64,000 nucleotides of DNA, taken from assembly GCA_023389035.1 (NCBI GenBank), contig JAEWFC010000004.1, forward strand, positions 124,001 to 188,000. The letters are read 5' to 3'. Below, one piece after another: positions 17,795-25,695 of this stretch (its first letter is position 1; each line of letters opens with the position of its first letter). Made by a program: the position numbers and the translations under genes. The notes below the pieces were generated by a model. The model did no database searches and was not told the DNA's origin. It was given only the letters and a program-made list of their open reading frames with translations. The DNA is from Acidobacteriota bacterium. GTDB taxonomy: Bacteria > Acidobacteriota > Blastocatellia > Pyrinomonadales > Pyrinomonadaceae.

Positions 17795-19175
17795 AAGGCC
17801 GCGTCATTGCTTCGGGTACCACCAGCTCGTCGAATTTTTCTTCAGTCAGCAATTCGAGTTCTACAGCCGCCTCTTTTAGAGAGATGCCTTTTTTGTGTGC
17901 GTGTTTAGCAAGCTTCGCGGCATTGTCGTAACCGATGTGCTGATTGAGCGCCGTTACCAGCATCAGCGAATCGTTCAAATAGCGATCGATCTGTTCCCGG
18001 TTCAGTTCGATGCCCGCGATGCAATAGTCCACGAATCCATGGCAAGCATCGTGTATCAACCGGACCGAGTGCAGGAAATTGTGGATCATCACGGGTTTGA
18101 AAACGTTCAGCTCGAAATTTCCCTGCGACCCCGCAAAACCGATTGCGGCATCGTTACCAAATACCTGCACGGCGACCATGGTCATCGCTTCTGATTGCGT
18201 CGGATTGACCTTTCCGGGCATTATCGAGGAACCGGGCTCGTTCTCGGGCAAGGTTAACTCGCCGATCCCGCAGCGCGGCCCCGAAGCCAGCCAACGTATA
18301 TCGTTTGCGATCTTCATCAGCGAACAAGCCAACGTCTTCACCGCTCCGGAAGCAAAAACGAGTTCGTCGTGCGCGGAAAGTGCGGCGAACTTATCCGGAT
18401 GTGACTTGAAAGGAAGTCCGGTAAGCTGAGCGATCTTCTCTGCTGCCCGCGCGGCGAACTCGGGATGAGCATTAAGACCGGTTCCGACAGCAGTACCGCC
18501 GATCGCCAGATCCATCAAACCGGGCAAGGCCATTTTAAGGCGATCGATATCCCGATCGATCAGGTTTGCCCAGCCGCCGAATTCCTGGCTGACCGTCACG
18601 GGAGTAGCGTCTTGCAAATGCGTCCGGCCGATCTTTACGATCCCATCGAACTCCGCCGCCTTCGCTTTGATCGCTTTGCTTACATTCTCGACCTCCGCGA
18701 TAAGGGCGGTAGCCCGCTCCGCCGCGGCAATGTACATCGCTGTAGGGAACGTATCGTTAGATGACTGTGATTTGTTTACGTCGTCATTAGGATGGATCGG
18801 CACCTTAGAACCCATGTCTCCGCCCGCGATCTCGATCGCACGGTTCGAGATCACTTCATTGGCGTTCATATTGGTCTGGGTTCCCGAACCGGTTTGCCAA
18901 ACCCGTAGCGGAAAGTGGTCGTCGAGCTTACCGTCGATCACCTCATCGGCAGCCTGAACGATAAGTTTCATCTTGTCCTCGGGCAGCTTGCCCAGGTCGA
19001 AGTTTACGATCGCTGCGGCTTTTTTCAGGATGCCGAGGGCACGAATGATCTCGCGTGGCATCACGTCGAAGCCTATGTTGAAATGCTTGAGCGATCGCTG
19101 CGTTTGAGCTCCCCAATAAACACTCGAGTCGACCTCGATCTCGCCCATCGAATCTGTTTCAATACGATTTCCCAT
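17793..19175 (-). CDS. fumC: Class II fumarate hydratase
   Basis: The 460-residue enzyme interconverts fumarate and malate in the TCA cycle. It carries the superfamily signature GSSIMPGKVNP (residues 315-325), the conserved TGSGTQTNMNANEV stretch (95-108), SSNDTFPTAM (138-147) and GRTHLQDATP (183-192). Its length matches oxygen-stable FumC. It is convergent with the T6SS operon and unrelated to it in function. Confidence 0.97.
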   Translation of the reverse strand: MGNRIETDSMGEIEVDSSVYWGAQTQRSLKHFNIGFDVMPREIIRALGILKKAAAIVNFDLGKLPEDKMKLIVQAADEVIDGKLDDHFPLRVWQTGSGTQTNMNANEVISNRAIEIAGGDMGSKVPIHPNDDVNKSQSSNDTFPTAMYIAAAERATALIAEVENVSKAIKAKAAEFDGIVKIGRTHLQDATPVTVSQEFGGWANLIDRDIDRLKMALPGLMDLAIGGTAVGTGLNAHPEFAARAAEKIAQLTGLPFKSHPDKFAALSAHDELVFASGAVKTLACSLMKIANDIRWLASGPRCGIGELTLPENEPGSSIMPGKVNPTQSEAMTMVAVQVFGNDAAIGFAGSQGNFELNVFKPVMIHNFLHSVRLIHDACHGFVDYCIAGIELNREQIDRYLNDSLMLVTALNQHIGYDNAAKLAKHAHKKGISLKEAAVELELLTEEKFDELVVPEAMTRP

Positions 19176-19218
19176 AGTTATCCCTATCCCAAGAGCGCTC
19201 TGTACAGTTACCGGCCGG

Positions 19219-19647
19219 CTATTTTCTAATGACCGTTTCTATCGGCAATCCGGCTTCCCGCCAAGCCGCGGTACCGCCGGTTATGCTTATCACTTCCTTA
19301 AACCCGTTGGCCGAAAGTATATCTGCCGCTTCTTTTGACCGCCGCCCCGTCTCACAGATGATGTAGACCGGCTCGTTCTTTTCCAAGCGGTCGTACCGTT
19401 TTGGCAGCTCATCCAGCGGTATATTTATTGCCCGCGTCGCATGGCCTGCCGAGTATTCTTCGGCCGTGCGAACGTCTATGAACTGCGAATATGCTCCCTC
19501 GACCTTCGGCAGTGCATTTTGCGGACTGATCTCACTTATGGAGCCACCGCCTGCAACGTCGTTTTTCTCGGGATCTTTCACACCTGCGCAGCCCGCTAAC
19601 AACAGCAAACAGATCTGTATCAATCCTACTAAAGCCTTCGATCTCAT
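19219..19647 (-). CDS. Rhodanese-like lipoprotein
   Basis: I start the gene at 19647, where GGAGG lies just upstream and the protein opens with a lipoprotein signal (M-R-S-K, hydrophobic core, L-L-A-G-C); an upstream start at 19695 would hide it. The mature part is a single rhodanese domain with active-site loop CETGRRS, so the nucleophilic Cys is present. It would move sulfane sulfur or act on thiols in the periplasm. It follows the Crp/Fnr gene by 19 bases on the same strand, so the two are probably co-transcribed. Confidence 0.85.
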   Translation of the reverse strand: MRSKALVGLIQICLLLLAGCAGVKDPEKNDVAGGGSISEISPQNALPKVEGAYSQFIDVRTAEEYSAGHATRAINIPLDELPKRYDRLEKNEPVYIICETGRRSKEAADILSANGFKEVISITGGTAAWREAGLPIETVIRK

Positions 19648-19666
19648 AATGTCCTCCCACCGCTGA

Positions 19667-20371
19667 CTAAAAAGTCTCGCTGTCGCGCCCGGCATAGGCT
19701 TCGAGAGCGGCTACATCGGTCAATGTAACGCGCTTACCCTTTATGGTCACAAACCCTCGTTGCTGCAGGCGCGTCATGACCCTGCTCACGACCTCGCGAA
19801 CAGTCCCGATCCGCGCGGCTATCTGATTCTGCGTAAGCGGCAGTACAAAGCTCACCGTCTCCGAACCATTAGCATTTTGCTTGCCCGCTTCTTCCAGAAG
19901 CAGTTGTGCAATACGTTGGCCAACCTCGCGGAGACTTAACGATTCGACCAGCTCGGCGCAATTTCTAAGCCGTTTAGCAAATAGCCTCGCAGCGGATAAA
20001 GCTATCTGCGGATAACGCAGCGAGGCCCGCATCATTGCGTCCTTCGGAATAAACAGAAGGGTCGAGTCTTCTTCCGCCGCGACAGTTGACGGATAATTCC
20101 CTTCATCGAAGAGCGGCAATTCGGCGATCGTCGTGACCGCTTTCTCAACGTGAATGATCTGTTCACGCCCGTCGATACCGGTTCGAAAAGCTCGTACCGA
20201 GCCTGCCGCGATAACAAACAGGCCTGAAGGATTATCGCCTGCAAAAAACAGTATCTCGTTTCGTGCCAGGCGTTTCTCGCCGGCCTCGCGGGCGAGCGTG
20301 GCGAGTGCTTCGTACTCCAGCGATGCGAATAGCGGGGCCTGCTTGAGAGTGGAAACCTTGTCTGTTGGCAC
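19667..20371 (-). CDS. Crp/Fnr-family transcription regulator
   Basis: The 234-residue protein has an N-terminal cyclic-nucleotide-binding-like beta roll and a C-terminal winged helix. The recognition helix reads T-V-R-E-V-V-S-R, placing Arg, Glu and Arg where CRP has R180, E181 and R185, the residues that read GTGA. There are no N-terminal FNR-type iron-sulfur cysteines, so the sensor could be haem, a nucleotide or something else. It starts at GTG 20371, divergent from ric, with a GTGA-N6-TCAC palindrome between them. A nitrosative- or redox-stress role is inferred from context. Confidence 0.88.
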   Translation of the reverse strand: MPTDKVSTLKQAPLFASLEYEALATLAREAGEKRLARNEILFFAGDNPSGLFVIAAGSVRAFRTGIDGREQIIHVEKAVTTIAELPLFDEGNYPSTVAAEEDSTLLFIPKDAMMRASLRYPQIALSAARLFAKRLRNCAELVESLSLREVGQRIAQLLLEEAGKQNANGSETVSFVLPLTQNQIAARIGTVREVVSRVMTRLQQRGFVTIKGKRVTLTDVAALEAYAGRDSETF

Positions 20372-20425
20372 AACAAAATCTTATATGCTGCGGGTTCGGA
20401 CGCCAAATGCAAAAAATTCACGATG

Positions 20426-20441
20426 GGTGACTTTAGTCACC
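20426..20441. promoter_or_regulatory. GTGA-N6-TCAC palindrome, predicted Crp/Fnr-family operator
   Basis: The site reads GGTGACTTTAGTCACC, with perfect six-base arms. It lies in the 126-bp gap between the divergent Crp/Fnr gene and ric, and matches the CRP half-site class predicted from the regulator's R-E-x-x-x-R helix. It probably controls both genes. A looser TGATC-N10-GATCA repeat follows at about 20454. Confidence 0.6.
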
Positions 20442-20497
20442 TACAGCACTCCCGTGATCCGATAACTTAGATCAAGGACCTGGAGGCCTAAGAAATA

Positions 20498-21274
20498 ATG
20501 AATTTAGATCTGAACACCAAAACAGTAAGAGAGTTGGCATTGGAAATGCCGGCAACCACCCGTGTATTTGAGAGCCTAAAGATCGACTATTGCTGCGGCG
20601 GCCGAAAGCCTATTGCCGAAGCCGCTGAATCGGCCGGTGTCGACCTGTCGACGCTGAGCAAAATGCTTGAGAACGTCTTTAATGGCGGCACGGTCGATGC
20701 GGACTCCGTCGCACCGGAAAAGCTCGATCCGTCGAACTTGATCGACCACATCGTGTCGAAGCATCACCTTTACACGCGCGATGAGCTTGTTCGCTTAATG
20801 CCCTTGGCGGAAAAGGTTCGCGATCGCCACGGTGATCATCATCCTGAGCTTTTTGAGCTTCAAAGCATTTTCCAGACGCTTTCTGACGAACTGCTTGTGC
20901 ATATGCGGAAAGAAGAGGCCGTGCTGTTCCCGTTCATCAAACAGATGCAACTCGCGGCAGACGGACTTTTCCCGGCGTATCCGCCGCATTTCGGAACTGT
21001 GCAAAACCCGGTTCGAATGATGATGATGGAACACGATGCGGCGGGCGATATGCTGAAAAAGATGCGGGAGTTGACCGCAGATTATACGCTGCCCGAGGGA
21101 GCATGCCCGAGTTACACCGCGTTATTCCACGGAATTCAGGAGCTGGAAAAAGATCTTCACCAGCATATACACCTCGAAAATAATGTTCTATTCGACCAGG
21201 CGGTCGAACTGGAAACCAAGGTATTCGGAAGCGGGAATGTCGCTGCTGAAAGCTGCTGCGGGGCTGGCAAGTAG
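20498..21274 (+). CDS. ric: Iron-sulfur cluster repair di-iron protein Ric (ScdA/YtfE)
   Basis: The 258-residue protein has the ScdA_N domain with DYCCGG (residues 30-35) and a hemerythrin-like domain. The expected iron-binding His and Glu residues are visible in DHIVSKHH, HGDHHPE, HMRKEEAVLFPF, MEHDAAG and HQHIHLENN. Ric repairs clusters damaged by nitric oxide or peroxide. TGGAGG precedes the ATG. The divergent Crp/Fnr gene and the palindrome between them suggest stress-induced expression; a strong terminator follows. Confidence 0.95.
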   Translation: MNLDLNTKTVRELALEMPATTRVFESLKIDYCCGGRKPIAEAAESAGVDLSTLSKMLENVFNGGTVDADSVAPEKLDPSNLIDHIVSKHHLYTRDELVRLMPLAEKVRDRHGDHHPELFELQSIFQTLSDELLVHMRKEEAVLFPFIKQMQLAADGLFPAYPPHFGTVQNPVRMMMMEHDAAGDMLKKMRELTADYTLPEGACPSYTALFHGIQELEKDLHQHIHLENNVLFDQAVELETKVFGSGNVAAESCCGAGK

Positions 21275-21294
21275 GCTGCGAACGGTCCCGTAAT

Positions 21295-21320
21295 AAGGGC
21301 CCATTTTCGGGCCCTTTTTT
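21295..21320 (+). terminator. Intrinsic terminator after ric
   Basis: AAGGGCCC and GGGCCCTT form an eight-bp stem with a six-base loop, followed by TTTTTT. It sits 20 bases after the ric stop and could also serve the convergent methyltransferase gene. Confidence 0.9.
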
Positions 21321-21327
21321 ATTTGTT

Positions 21328-22011
21328 TTAGGCCTTCCTGCGATAGTGAACGATGAACCGCTCAGCGGGCGTTTCCTCATCGCCAGGCATTATGTCAAAC
21401 GAAAGCTGCTCGAGGCCGTGCGCACCAAACGCCGCCAGCTCCGATCGTGACATCGGCCATGGTAATTCATCCGTCTCTTCATCTTCTTCGCGGCCGCGCG
21501 TTACCACTAAAAGTTCTCCGCCGGGTGCGACAAACGAGGCGATCGAAGCGATGGTCTGCTCACGCATAGATACCGGCAGCGGCTGGATAGTATAGACCTC
21601 AAGGACAAAGTCAAAAGCACCCAGCCATTCGCGATAAGGCTGAAACAAGTCCATCACTTCGAACCGGATACCCGTCTCCGCGTGTAGTCTTTTCGCCCAT
21701 TCGATCGCATTCGGAGAGATGTCAAAGGCCGCGACCCGAAAGCCAAGATCGTCGAGATACTTGGCGTCGTCACCGAGTCCGCAGCCGACCACTAATGCTG
21801 ATCTATCGTTCCCCTTCAGCTCGTATTTCTCCGCAAAAGCCCGAAGATAGCGATTCGGCTCTAGATCTGCCCACGGTATCAATTCGTTATCGCCGCCGGC
21901 CTCCTTATAGAGCGCATCGAACCAGCCCAGGACATCGCCGGCCTTGTAGTATTCGGACGCGATCTCACGAACGCGTTCACGCGGGGTCTGCTCGTTTGTT
22001 TCGTCGCTCAC
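21328..22011 (-). CDS. Class I SAM-dependent methyltransferase
   Basis: The 227-residue protein has motif I LVVGCGLGDDAKYLDDLG and an acidic residue after the next strand (V-A-A-F-D-I-S), the SAM-binding layout. The N-terminal W-F-D-A-L-Y and P-W-A-D-L-E-P-N region is loosely like thiopurine/thiol methyltransferases, so a thiol or small-molecule substrate is possible but unproven. It starts with GTG directly after the TAA of the rhodanese gene, without spacer, so translation is coupled. Confidence 0.85.
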   Translation of the reverse strand: MSDETNEQTPRERVREIASEYYKAGDVLGWFDALYKEAGGDNELIPWADLEPNRYLRAFAEKYELKGNDRSALVVGCGLGDDAKYLDDLGFRVAAFDISPNAIEWAKRLHAETGIRFEVMDLFQPYREWLGAFDFVLEVYTIQPLPVSMREQTIASIASFVAPGGELLVVTRGREEDEETDELPWPMSRSELAAFGAHGLEQLSFDIMPGDEETPAERFIVHYRRKA

Positions 22012-22380
22012 TTAAAAGGGTATCTCCGTCTCGGTAGGTGCTCCGGCCTCTTGCCATGCCTTCCATCCGCCTTTCAACGATCTGACTGCAGTATAACCCA
22101 TCTTCTGGAGCATATCGGCCGCAAGAGCTGAGCGAAAGCCGCCGCCGCAATACAGTATGATCTCAGCATCTTTCGGGAACTTTCCGATGATGTCCCGTTC
22201 AAGAACGCCGCGGCCGATATGGATCGCACCGTCCGCGTGCGAAGACCATTCGCTATCTTCGCGAACGTCGATCAGGGCCGCTCCATTGTGGATCCGATCC
22301 AAGGCTTCAGCCACATCTATCTCGGAGATGCGGCCCTTCGCGTCGTCAACGATCGCAATAAATTCCTCTGAGTGTTCCAT
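22012..22380 (-). CDS. Rhodanese-domain sulfurtransferase
   Basis: The 122-residue cytoplasmic protein is a single rhodanese domain with A-L-I-D-V-R-E-D-S-E-W and active-site loop CGGGFRS, then a P-like K-G-G-W-K-A-W end. The catalytic cysteine is present. It is the first gene of a two-gene unit with the methyltransferase, its stop codon touching that gene's start. The pairing suggests sulfane sulfur or thiol handling, but the substrate is unknown. Confidence 0.88.
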   Translation of the reverse strand: MEHSEEFIAIVDDAKGRISEIDVAEALDRIHNGAALIDVREDSEWSSHADGAIHIGRGVLERDIIGKFPKDAEIILYCGGGFRSALAADMLQKMGYTAVRSLKGGWKAWQEAGAPTETEIPF

Positions 22381-22456
22381 TCTGTTTGTCCGTTTCTATA
22401 TTTCTGCTGCGTCTCCTACAGCGTAACCATTTTCGCAAAAGCAAGGAGCAAATTTA

Positions 22457-22879
22457 ATGAAGAGAGTAGCACTATTTACAACGATCCTGATTGTAACGCT
22501 GGGCACCATCGCCTGCAGCAAAGATGCAGAGGTAAATGCATTTATTAATGAATTCGATTCGGCGACAAAAGAGCTCGTGGACAAGATCGATCGAGATCCG
22601 ACCTCCGCAGGTATCGATGATGCCCGCCGAACGTTCGAATCGCGCAAGCCGCAGTTGAAGGCAAAGTGGGATCAGATCAAGACCGCTATCGGAGCACAAG
22701 TCAGCAGCGAGACAAAGAAGCGTCTGGAGACCAGTATTGCGAACAACCTCCGGTCGATCACTGAAGTATCGATGAAGAACATGGCAAAGTTGGCAGCAGA
22801 CAAGGAAGCACCCGCCAAACTGCGAACGCTTATCGAGGATTATTCCGGCACATTTGCCCTGCCGGGACGTTCGAGCTGA
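22457..22879 (+). CDS. Small putative lipoprotein, unknown function
   Basis: The 140-residue protein starts with a lipoprotein-like signal (M-K-R, hydrophobic stretch, G-T-I-A-C-S), giving a mature protein anchored at Cys20. The rest is charged and helical, with no recognised domain. AAGGAG precedes the ATG. It is divergent from the rhodanese gene, and a good terminator at 22905 ends it, so it is probably a single-gene transcript. Confidence 0.75.
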   Translation: MKRVALFTTILIVTLGTIACSKDAEVNAFINEFDSATKELVDKIDRDPTSAGIDDARRTFESRKPQLKAKWDQIKTAIGAQVSSETKKRLETSIANNLRSITEVSMKNMAKLAADKEAPAKLRTLIEDYSGTFALPGRSS

Positions 22880-22904
22880 TCCGGTTTTACAATTGATCAC
22901 CCGC

Positions 22905-22938
22905 CGGCGTTCGATCTGCGGTCGAACGCCGCATTTTT
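22905..22938 (+). terminator. Intrinsic terminator before lpdA
   Basis: CGGCGTTCGA and TCGAACGCCG form a ten-bp stem around a seven-base loop, followed by CATTTTTG. It ends the small lipoprotein transcript and is followed closely by the lpdA -10 element. Confidence 0.9.
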
Positions 22939-22958
22939 GTGGTTTTAGGCAGACTCGT

Positions 22959-22964
22959 TATAAT
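22959..22964 (+). promoter_or_regulatory. Likely -10 element (TATAAT) for lpdA
   Basis: A perfect TATAAT stands 41 bases before the lpdA TTG start and just after a terminator. The -35 region is poor (TTGTGG at 16 bp). Confidence 0.5.
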
Positions 22965-23005
22965 GGGTCTTTTCAACGACCATTTAATAAAACGAGGCAA
23001 AACAA

Positions 23006-24415
23006 TTGGCTGAACAATTTGATGTAACGATAATCGGTGCCGGCCCGGGCGGCTATGTTGCTGCGGTTCGAGGTGCTCAACTCGGTCTTAAAGTAGCGAT
23101 CGTGGAGAAAGAAAAGGACGCTAAGCTCGGCGGAACCTGCGGTCTGCGAGGATGTATACCGACAAAGGCTCTGCTGAACGCAGCTCATCTTTACCAGAAG
23201 GCCGGAGAGTTTGAAAAGTTCGGCTTAAAGGTTGACGGCCTTTCGTATGACTGGGCGGCTGTCCAAAACTATAAATCGGGTATCGTCGATAAGAACGCAG
23301 CGGGCGTGACGTACCTGATGAAGAAACACAAGGTCGCTGTATTCAACGGTTTCGGCAAGATCGCCGGTAAAGGCAAGGTCGAGGTAGAAATTGCCGACGG
23401 CAAGAAAGAGACGATCGACACCAAAAATATCATCATCGCGACAGGTTCCGTCGTTCGCCCGATACCCGGTTTTGAGACCGACGGCAAGCAGGTCGTGAAC
23501 TCCGACCATATCCTCGAATTAGAAAAAGTGCCCAAGTCAATGATCGTGATGGGTTCGGGTGCCGTGGGTGTGGAATTCGCGAGCGTCTATCACCGCTTTG
23601 GATGTGAGACCACGGTCGTGGAGTTGATGGACCGAATTGTCCCTATCGAGGACGCAGACGTTTCAAAAGAGTTGCAGCGTGCATTCAAGAAACAGGGCAT
23701 CAAATGCGAAACCGGTATAAAGCTGGACAAGCTTGAGAAAAGCAAAAAGGGTATAAAGGTTTCCGGCAAGAATTCGAAGGATGCTGACGTCTCATTTGAG
23801 GCTGAGATGCTGCTTGTAGCCGTCGGCCGTATGCCCCTGATCGAGAACATCGGCCTGGATAAGACAAAGGTCGTGGTTAATCAACGCGGCACTATCAAGG
23901 TCAACGAGTACTGCGAAACCGATGAGCCGAATGTTTACGCCATCGGCGACGTTATCGACACCGCGTGGCTGGCACACCTGGCATCGAAAGAAGGCATAAT
24001 GGTCGTCGAAAAGATCGCCGGCAAGAAGGTCGAGCCGATCAAGCATAATTTGGTTCCAAACTGCACCTACTGCGATCCGGAGGTCGCATCGGTCGGCCTC
24101 ACCGAAGCAAAGGCAAAGGAAGCCGGTTATGACGTCAAGGTCGGCAAGTTTCCCTTCTCGGCTTCGGGCAAAGCACGTATTCTCGGTGAGACGGATGGTT
24201 TTGTTAAGGTAGTCGCAGAAAAGAAATACGATGAAGTTTTGGGCGTTCACATCATCGGGCCGCATGCTACCGAACTTCTGGCCGAATGCGTAGTAGCAAT
24301 GTCGCTCGAAACGACCGCTGACGAGTTTGGACGTGTAATCCACGCACATCCGACAGTATCTGAGGCGATAATGGAAGCGGCCGAGGGCGTTCACGATCTA
24401 ACGATCCATTTGTAA
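23006..24415 (+). CDS. lpdA: Dihydrolipoyl dehydrogenase (E3)
   Basis: The 469-residue flavoprotein reoxidises dihydrolipoamide in 2-oxo acid dehydrogenase complexes. It has the FAD motif G-A-G-P-G-G (11-16), the redox disulfide C45/C50 in GGTCGLRGC, an NAD motif G-S-G-A-V-G-V-E-F-A and the C-terminal H-A-H-P-T-V-S-E active-site segment. It starts at TTG, with GAGG about 10 bases upstream. The likely partner E2 lies at 32.6 kb rather than in an operon. Confidence 0.96.
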   Translation: MAEQFDVTIIGAGPGGYVAAVRGAQLGLKVAIVEKEKDAKLGGTCGLRGCIPTKALLNAAHLYQKAGEFEKFGLKVDGLSYDWAAVQNYKSGIVDKNAAGVTYLMKKHKVAVFNGFGKIAGKGKVEVEIADGKKETIDTKNIIIATGSVVRPIPGFETDGKQVVNSDHILELEKVPKSMIVMGSGAVGVEFASVYHRFGCETTVVELMDRIVPIEDADVSKELQRAFKKQGIKCETGIKLDKLEKSKKGIKVSGKNSKDADVSFEAEMLLVAVGRMPLIENIGLDKTKVVVNQRGTIKVNEYCETDEPNVYAIGDVIDTAWLAHLASKEGIMVVEKIAGKKVEPIKHNLVPNCTYCDPEVASVGLTEAKAKEAGYDVKVGKFPFSASGKARILGETDGFVKVVAEKKYDEVLGVHIIGPHATELLAECVVAMSLETTADEFGRVIHAHPTVSEAIMEAAEGVHDLTIHL

Positions 24416-24438
24416 GCCAAAAGTCTTTTTCGAGGTTA

Positions 24439-24466
24439 AAAAGGCCGCCTGCAGAGGCGGCCTTTT
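24439..24466 (+). terminator. Intrinsic terminator after lpdA
   Basis: AAGGCCGCCT and AGGCGGCCTT pair perfectly around GCAG, flanked by A and T runs, 24 bases after the lpdA stop. Confidence 0.93.
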
Positions 24467-24480
24467 GCGTCTTGTTGCGA

Positions 24481-24711
24481 AACTTTTCTGGTTTATTACA
24501 TAACTTTTCTTGTTCTTTATGTAACTTCGCTCTTGGGTTATGTAATTTTGCTCTTGCTTTAAGTAACTTTGGTCTTGTTTTATGTAATTTTGCTCTTAAA
24601 TTATGTAGTTTTGCTCTTAATTTATATAACTTTGCTCTTGTTTTATGTAATTCTGGTCTTAATTTATTCAATTCCGCTCTGTTTTTTCGTAATTCAGCTA
24701 CTCTTTTAGGT
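24481..24711. repeat. 21-bp tandem repeat, 11 copies without indels
   Basis: Eleven consecutive 21-base units follow the consensus AAYTTTGCTCTTGTTTTATG plus T, with substitutions but no length change. The + strand reads as a heptad N-F-A-L-V-L-C and the - strand as H-K-T-R-A-K-L; both are open across the array. It fills most of the 457-bp gene-free gap between lpdA and the 24.9-kb gene. Whether it is coding, decayed coding or purely structural DNA is not clear. Confidence 0.9.
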
Positions 24712-24820
24712 AATTCATTCGAGAATGACGTAGCAGCACAATCGCTTCATTGTTCAATGTCTGCGGGTTCGACGCGCATTTTCCTGGAGTTTCTAAAATC
24801 GTCCCGACTTCAAAACTTAA

Positions 24821-24852
24821 GGCTGCCCGGTCTCTCTCCGGGCAGCCCTTTT
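24821..24852. terminator. Strong hairpin, probable bidirectional terminator
   Basis: GGCTGCCCGG and CCGGGCAGCC form a ten-bp stem with a seven-base loop, followed on the + strand by CTTTTG. It sits 20 bases beyond the stop of the - strand secreted-protein gene and could end that transcript. Confidence 0.7.
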
Positions 24853-24872
24853 GATCTATTCAAAATGATCCG

Positions 24873-25421
24873 TTAGAAATCAGCTTGTAGTACTGCGACG
24901 GTCACTGCGGTCTTTCCGCTGAGAAGCGTCTCCGCCTTGAACGTCATCGGCACATCGTAGTTTTCAAATTTCTGCATGCCGTCGACGCTGCCGAGCATTC
25001 TGAGTACGGCGCCCGTCTGTCTCTTTTCTACGACGCCGGTTTTAGGCTCGATAGTCCAAGTGATCTCGCCCTCTTGAACGTCTCCATAGACCGTTCCGAA
25101 GTATGCGTTGTCGCGATAGATCACCATTGACCAATTACCGAGCGATACCGGGTTGCCGTCCTTAAATGTAGGGATGCCCTCGGTATAGTCCAGCATGATC
25201 GTCATATGAACTGAGAACCACTCGCCGGATCCATTGAGAACAAATGTGTTCCCCCAAACTTTCTTGTCTATATCGTCATACGTTCCACCGGCGGTCTGAG
25301 CACCTACAAGGGTAACGCCCGCGGCAAACATATCCTTATCAACCCTAAGTGACTTTGGCTGTGCGAAGATCACACCGGCACAAAGAGCGATTATCGTAAA
25401 TGTAAACAGTGTCTTTTTCAT
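24873..25421 (-). CDS. Secreted hypothetical protein
   Basis: The 182-residue product has a clear signal peptide (M-K-K-T, hydrophobic core, cleavage near V-I-F-A-Q at about residue 21). The mature part is beta-rich and Gly-containing, with no family recognised. Upstream (25422-25695) is a gap that holds the serA promoter. A strong hairpin follows its stop. It stands alone on this strand. Confidence 0.8.
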   Translation of the reverse strand: MKKTLFTFTIIALCAGVIFAQPKSLRVDKDMFAAGVTLVGAQTAGGTYDDIDKKVWGNTFVLNGSGEWFSVHMTIMLDYTEGIPTFKDGNPVSLGNWSMVIYRDNAYFGTVYGDVQEGEITWTIEPKTGVVEKRQTGAVLRMLGSVDGMQKFENYDVPMTFKAETLLSGKTAVTVAVLQADF

Positions 25422-25676
25422 GACCGTGACCTCCTATGAGCAGGGCCGGTGGGAAACTTTCAGGTCCTTAAGGATGCTAATTGCAAGGAATGTACCGATT
25501 GACTTAACTCGGTGCAGTTTCCGGCAACTACCTGATAACAAGAAACTTCTGCGACCGCGGGGATCCACCGAACCTTGCGGACGTTTTGTGATCGCCTCGT
25601 AAATACACGGCGATCGTGAAAATATTCACACTGAACGGCGAGACCGATATGCATGAGAGTACAAGTACCGCAGGTC

Positions 25677-25685
25677 TGTTATAAT
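25677..25685 (+). promoter_or_regulatory. Extended -10 promoter of serA, apparently leaderless
   Basis: TGTTATAAT is a TGn-extended perfect -10. The expected start of transcription (about 25692) is only a few bases before the serA ATG at 25696, and no Shine-Dalgarno sequence is present between them. Confidence 0.5.
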
Positions 25686-25695
25686 CAGGCGTTTT

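Noticed and set aside
24267..24671. 135-codon - strand frame with H-K-T-R-A-K-L heptads
   Set aside because: It runs through the lpdA terminator and antisense into lpdA, with no ribosome-binding site. I report the DNA repeat instead of a gene.
24472..24876. + strand frame over the 21-bp repeats with N-F-A-L-V-L-C heptads
   Set aside because: It continues through a strong hairpin and past the end of the convergent gene, and starts without a ribosome-binding site.
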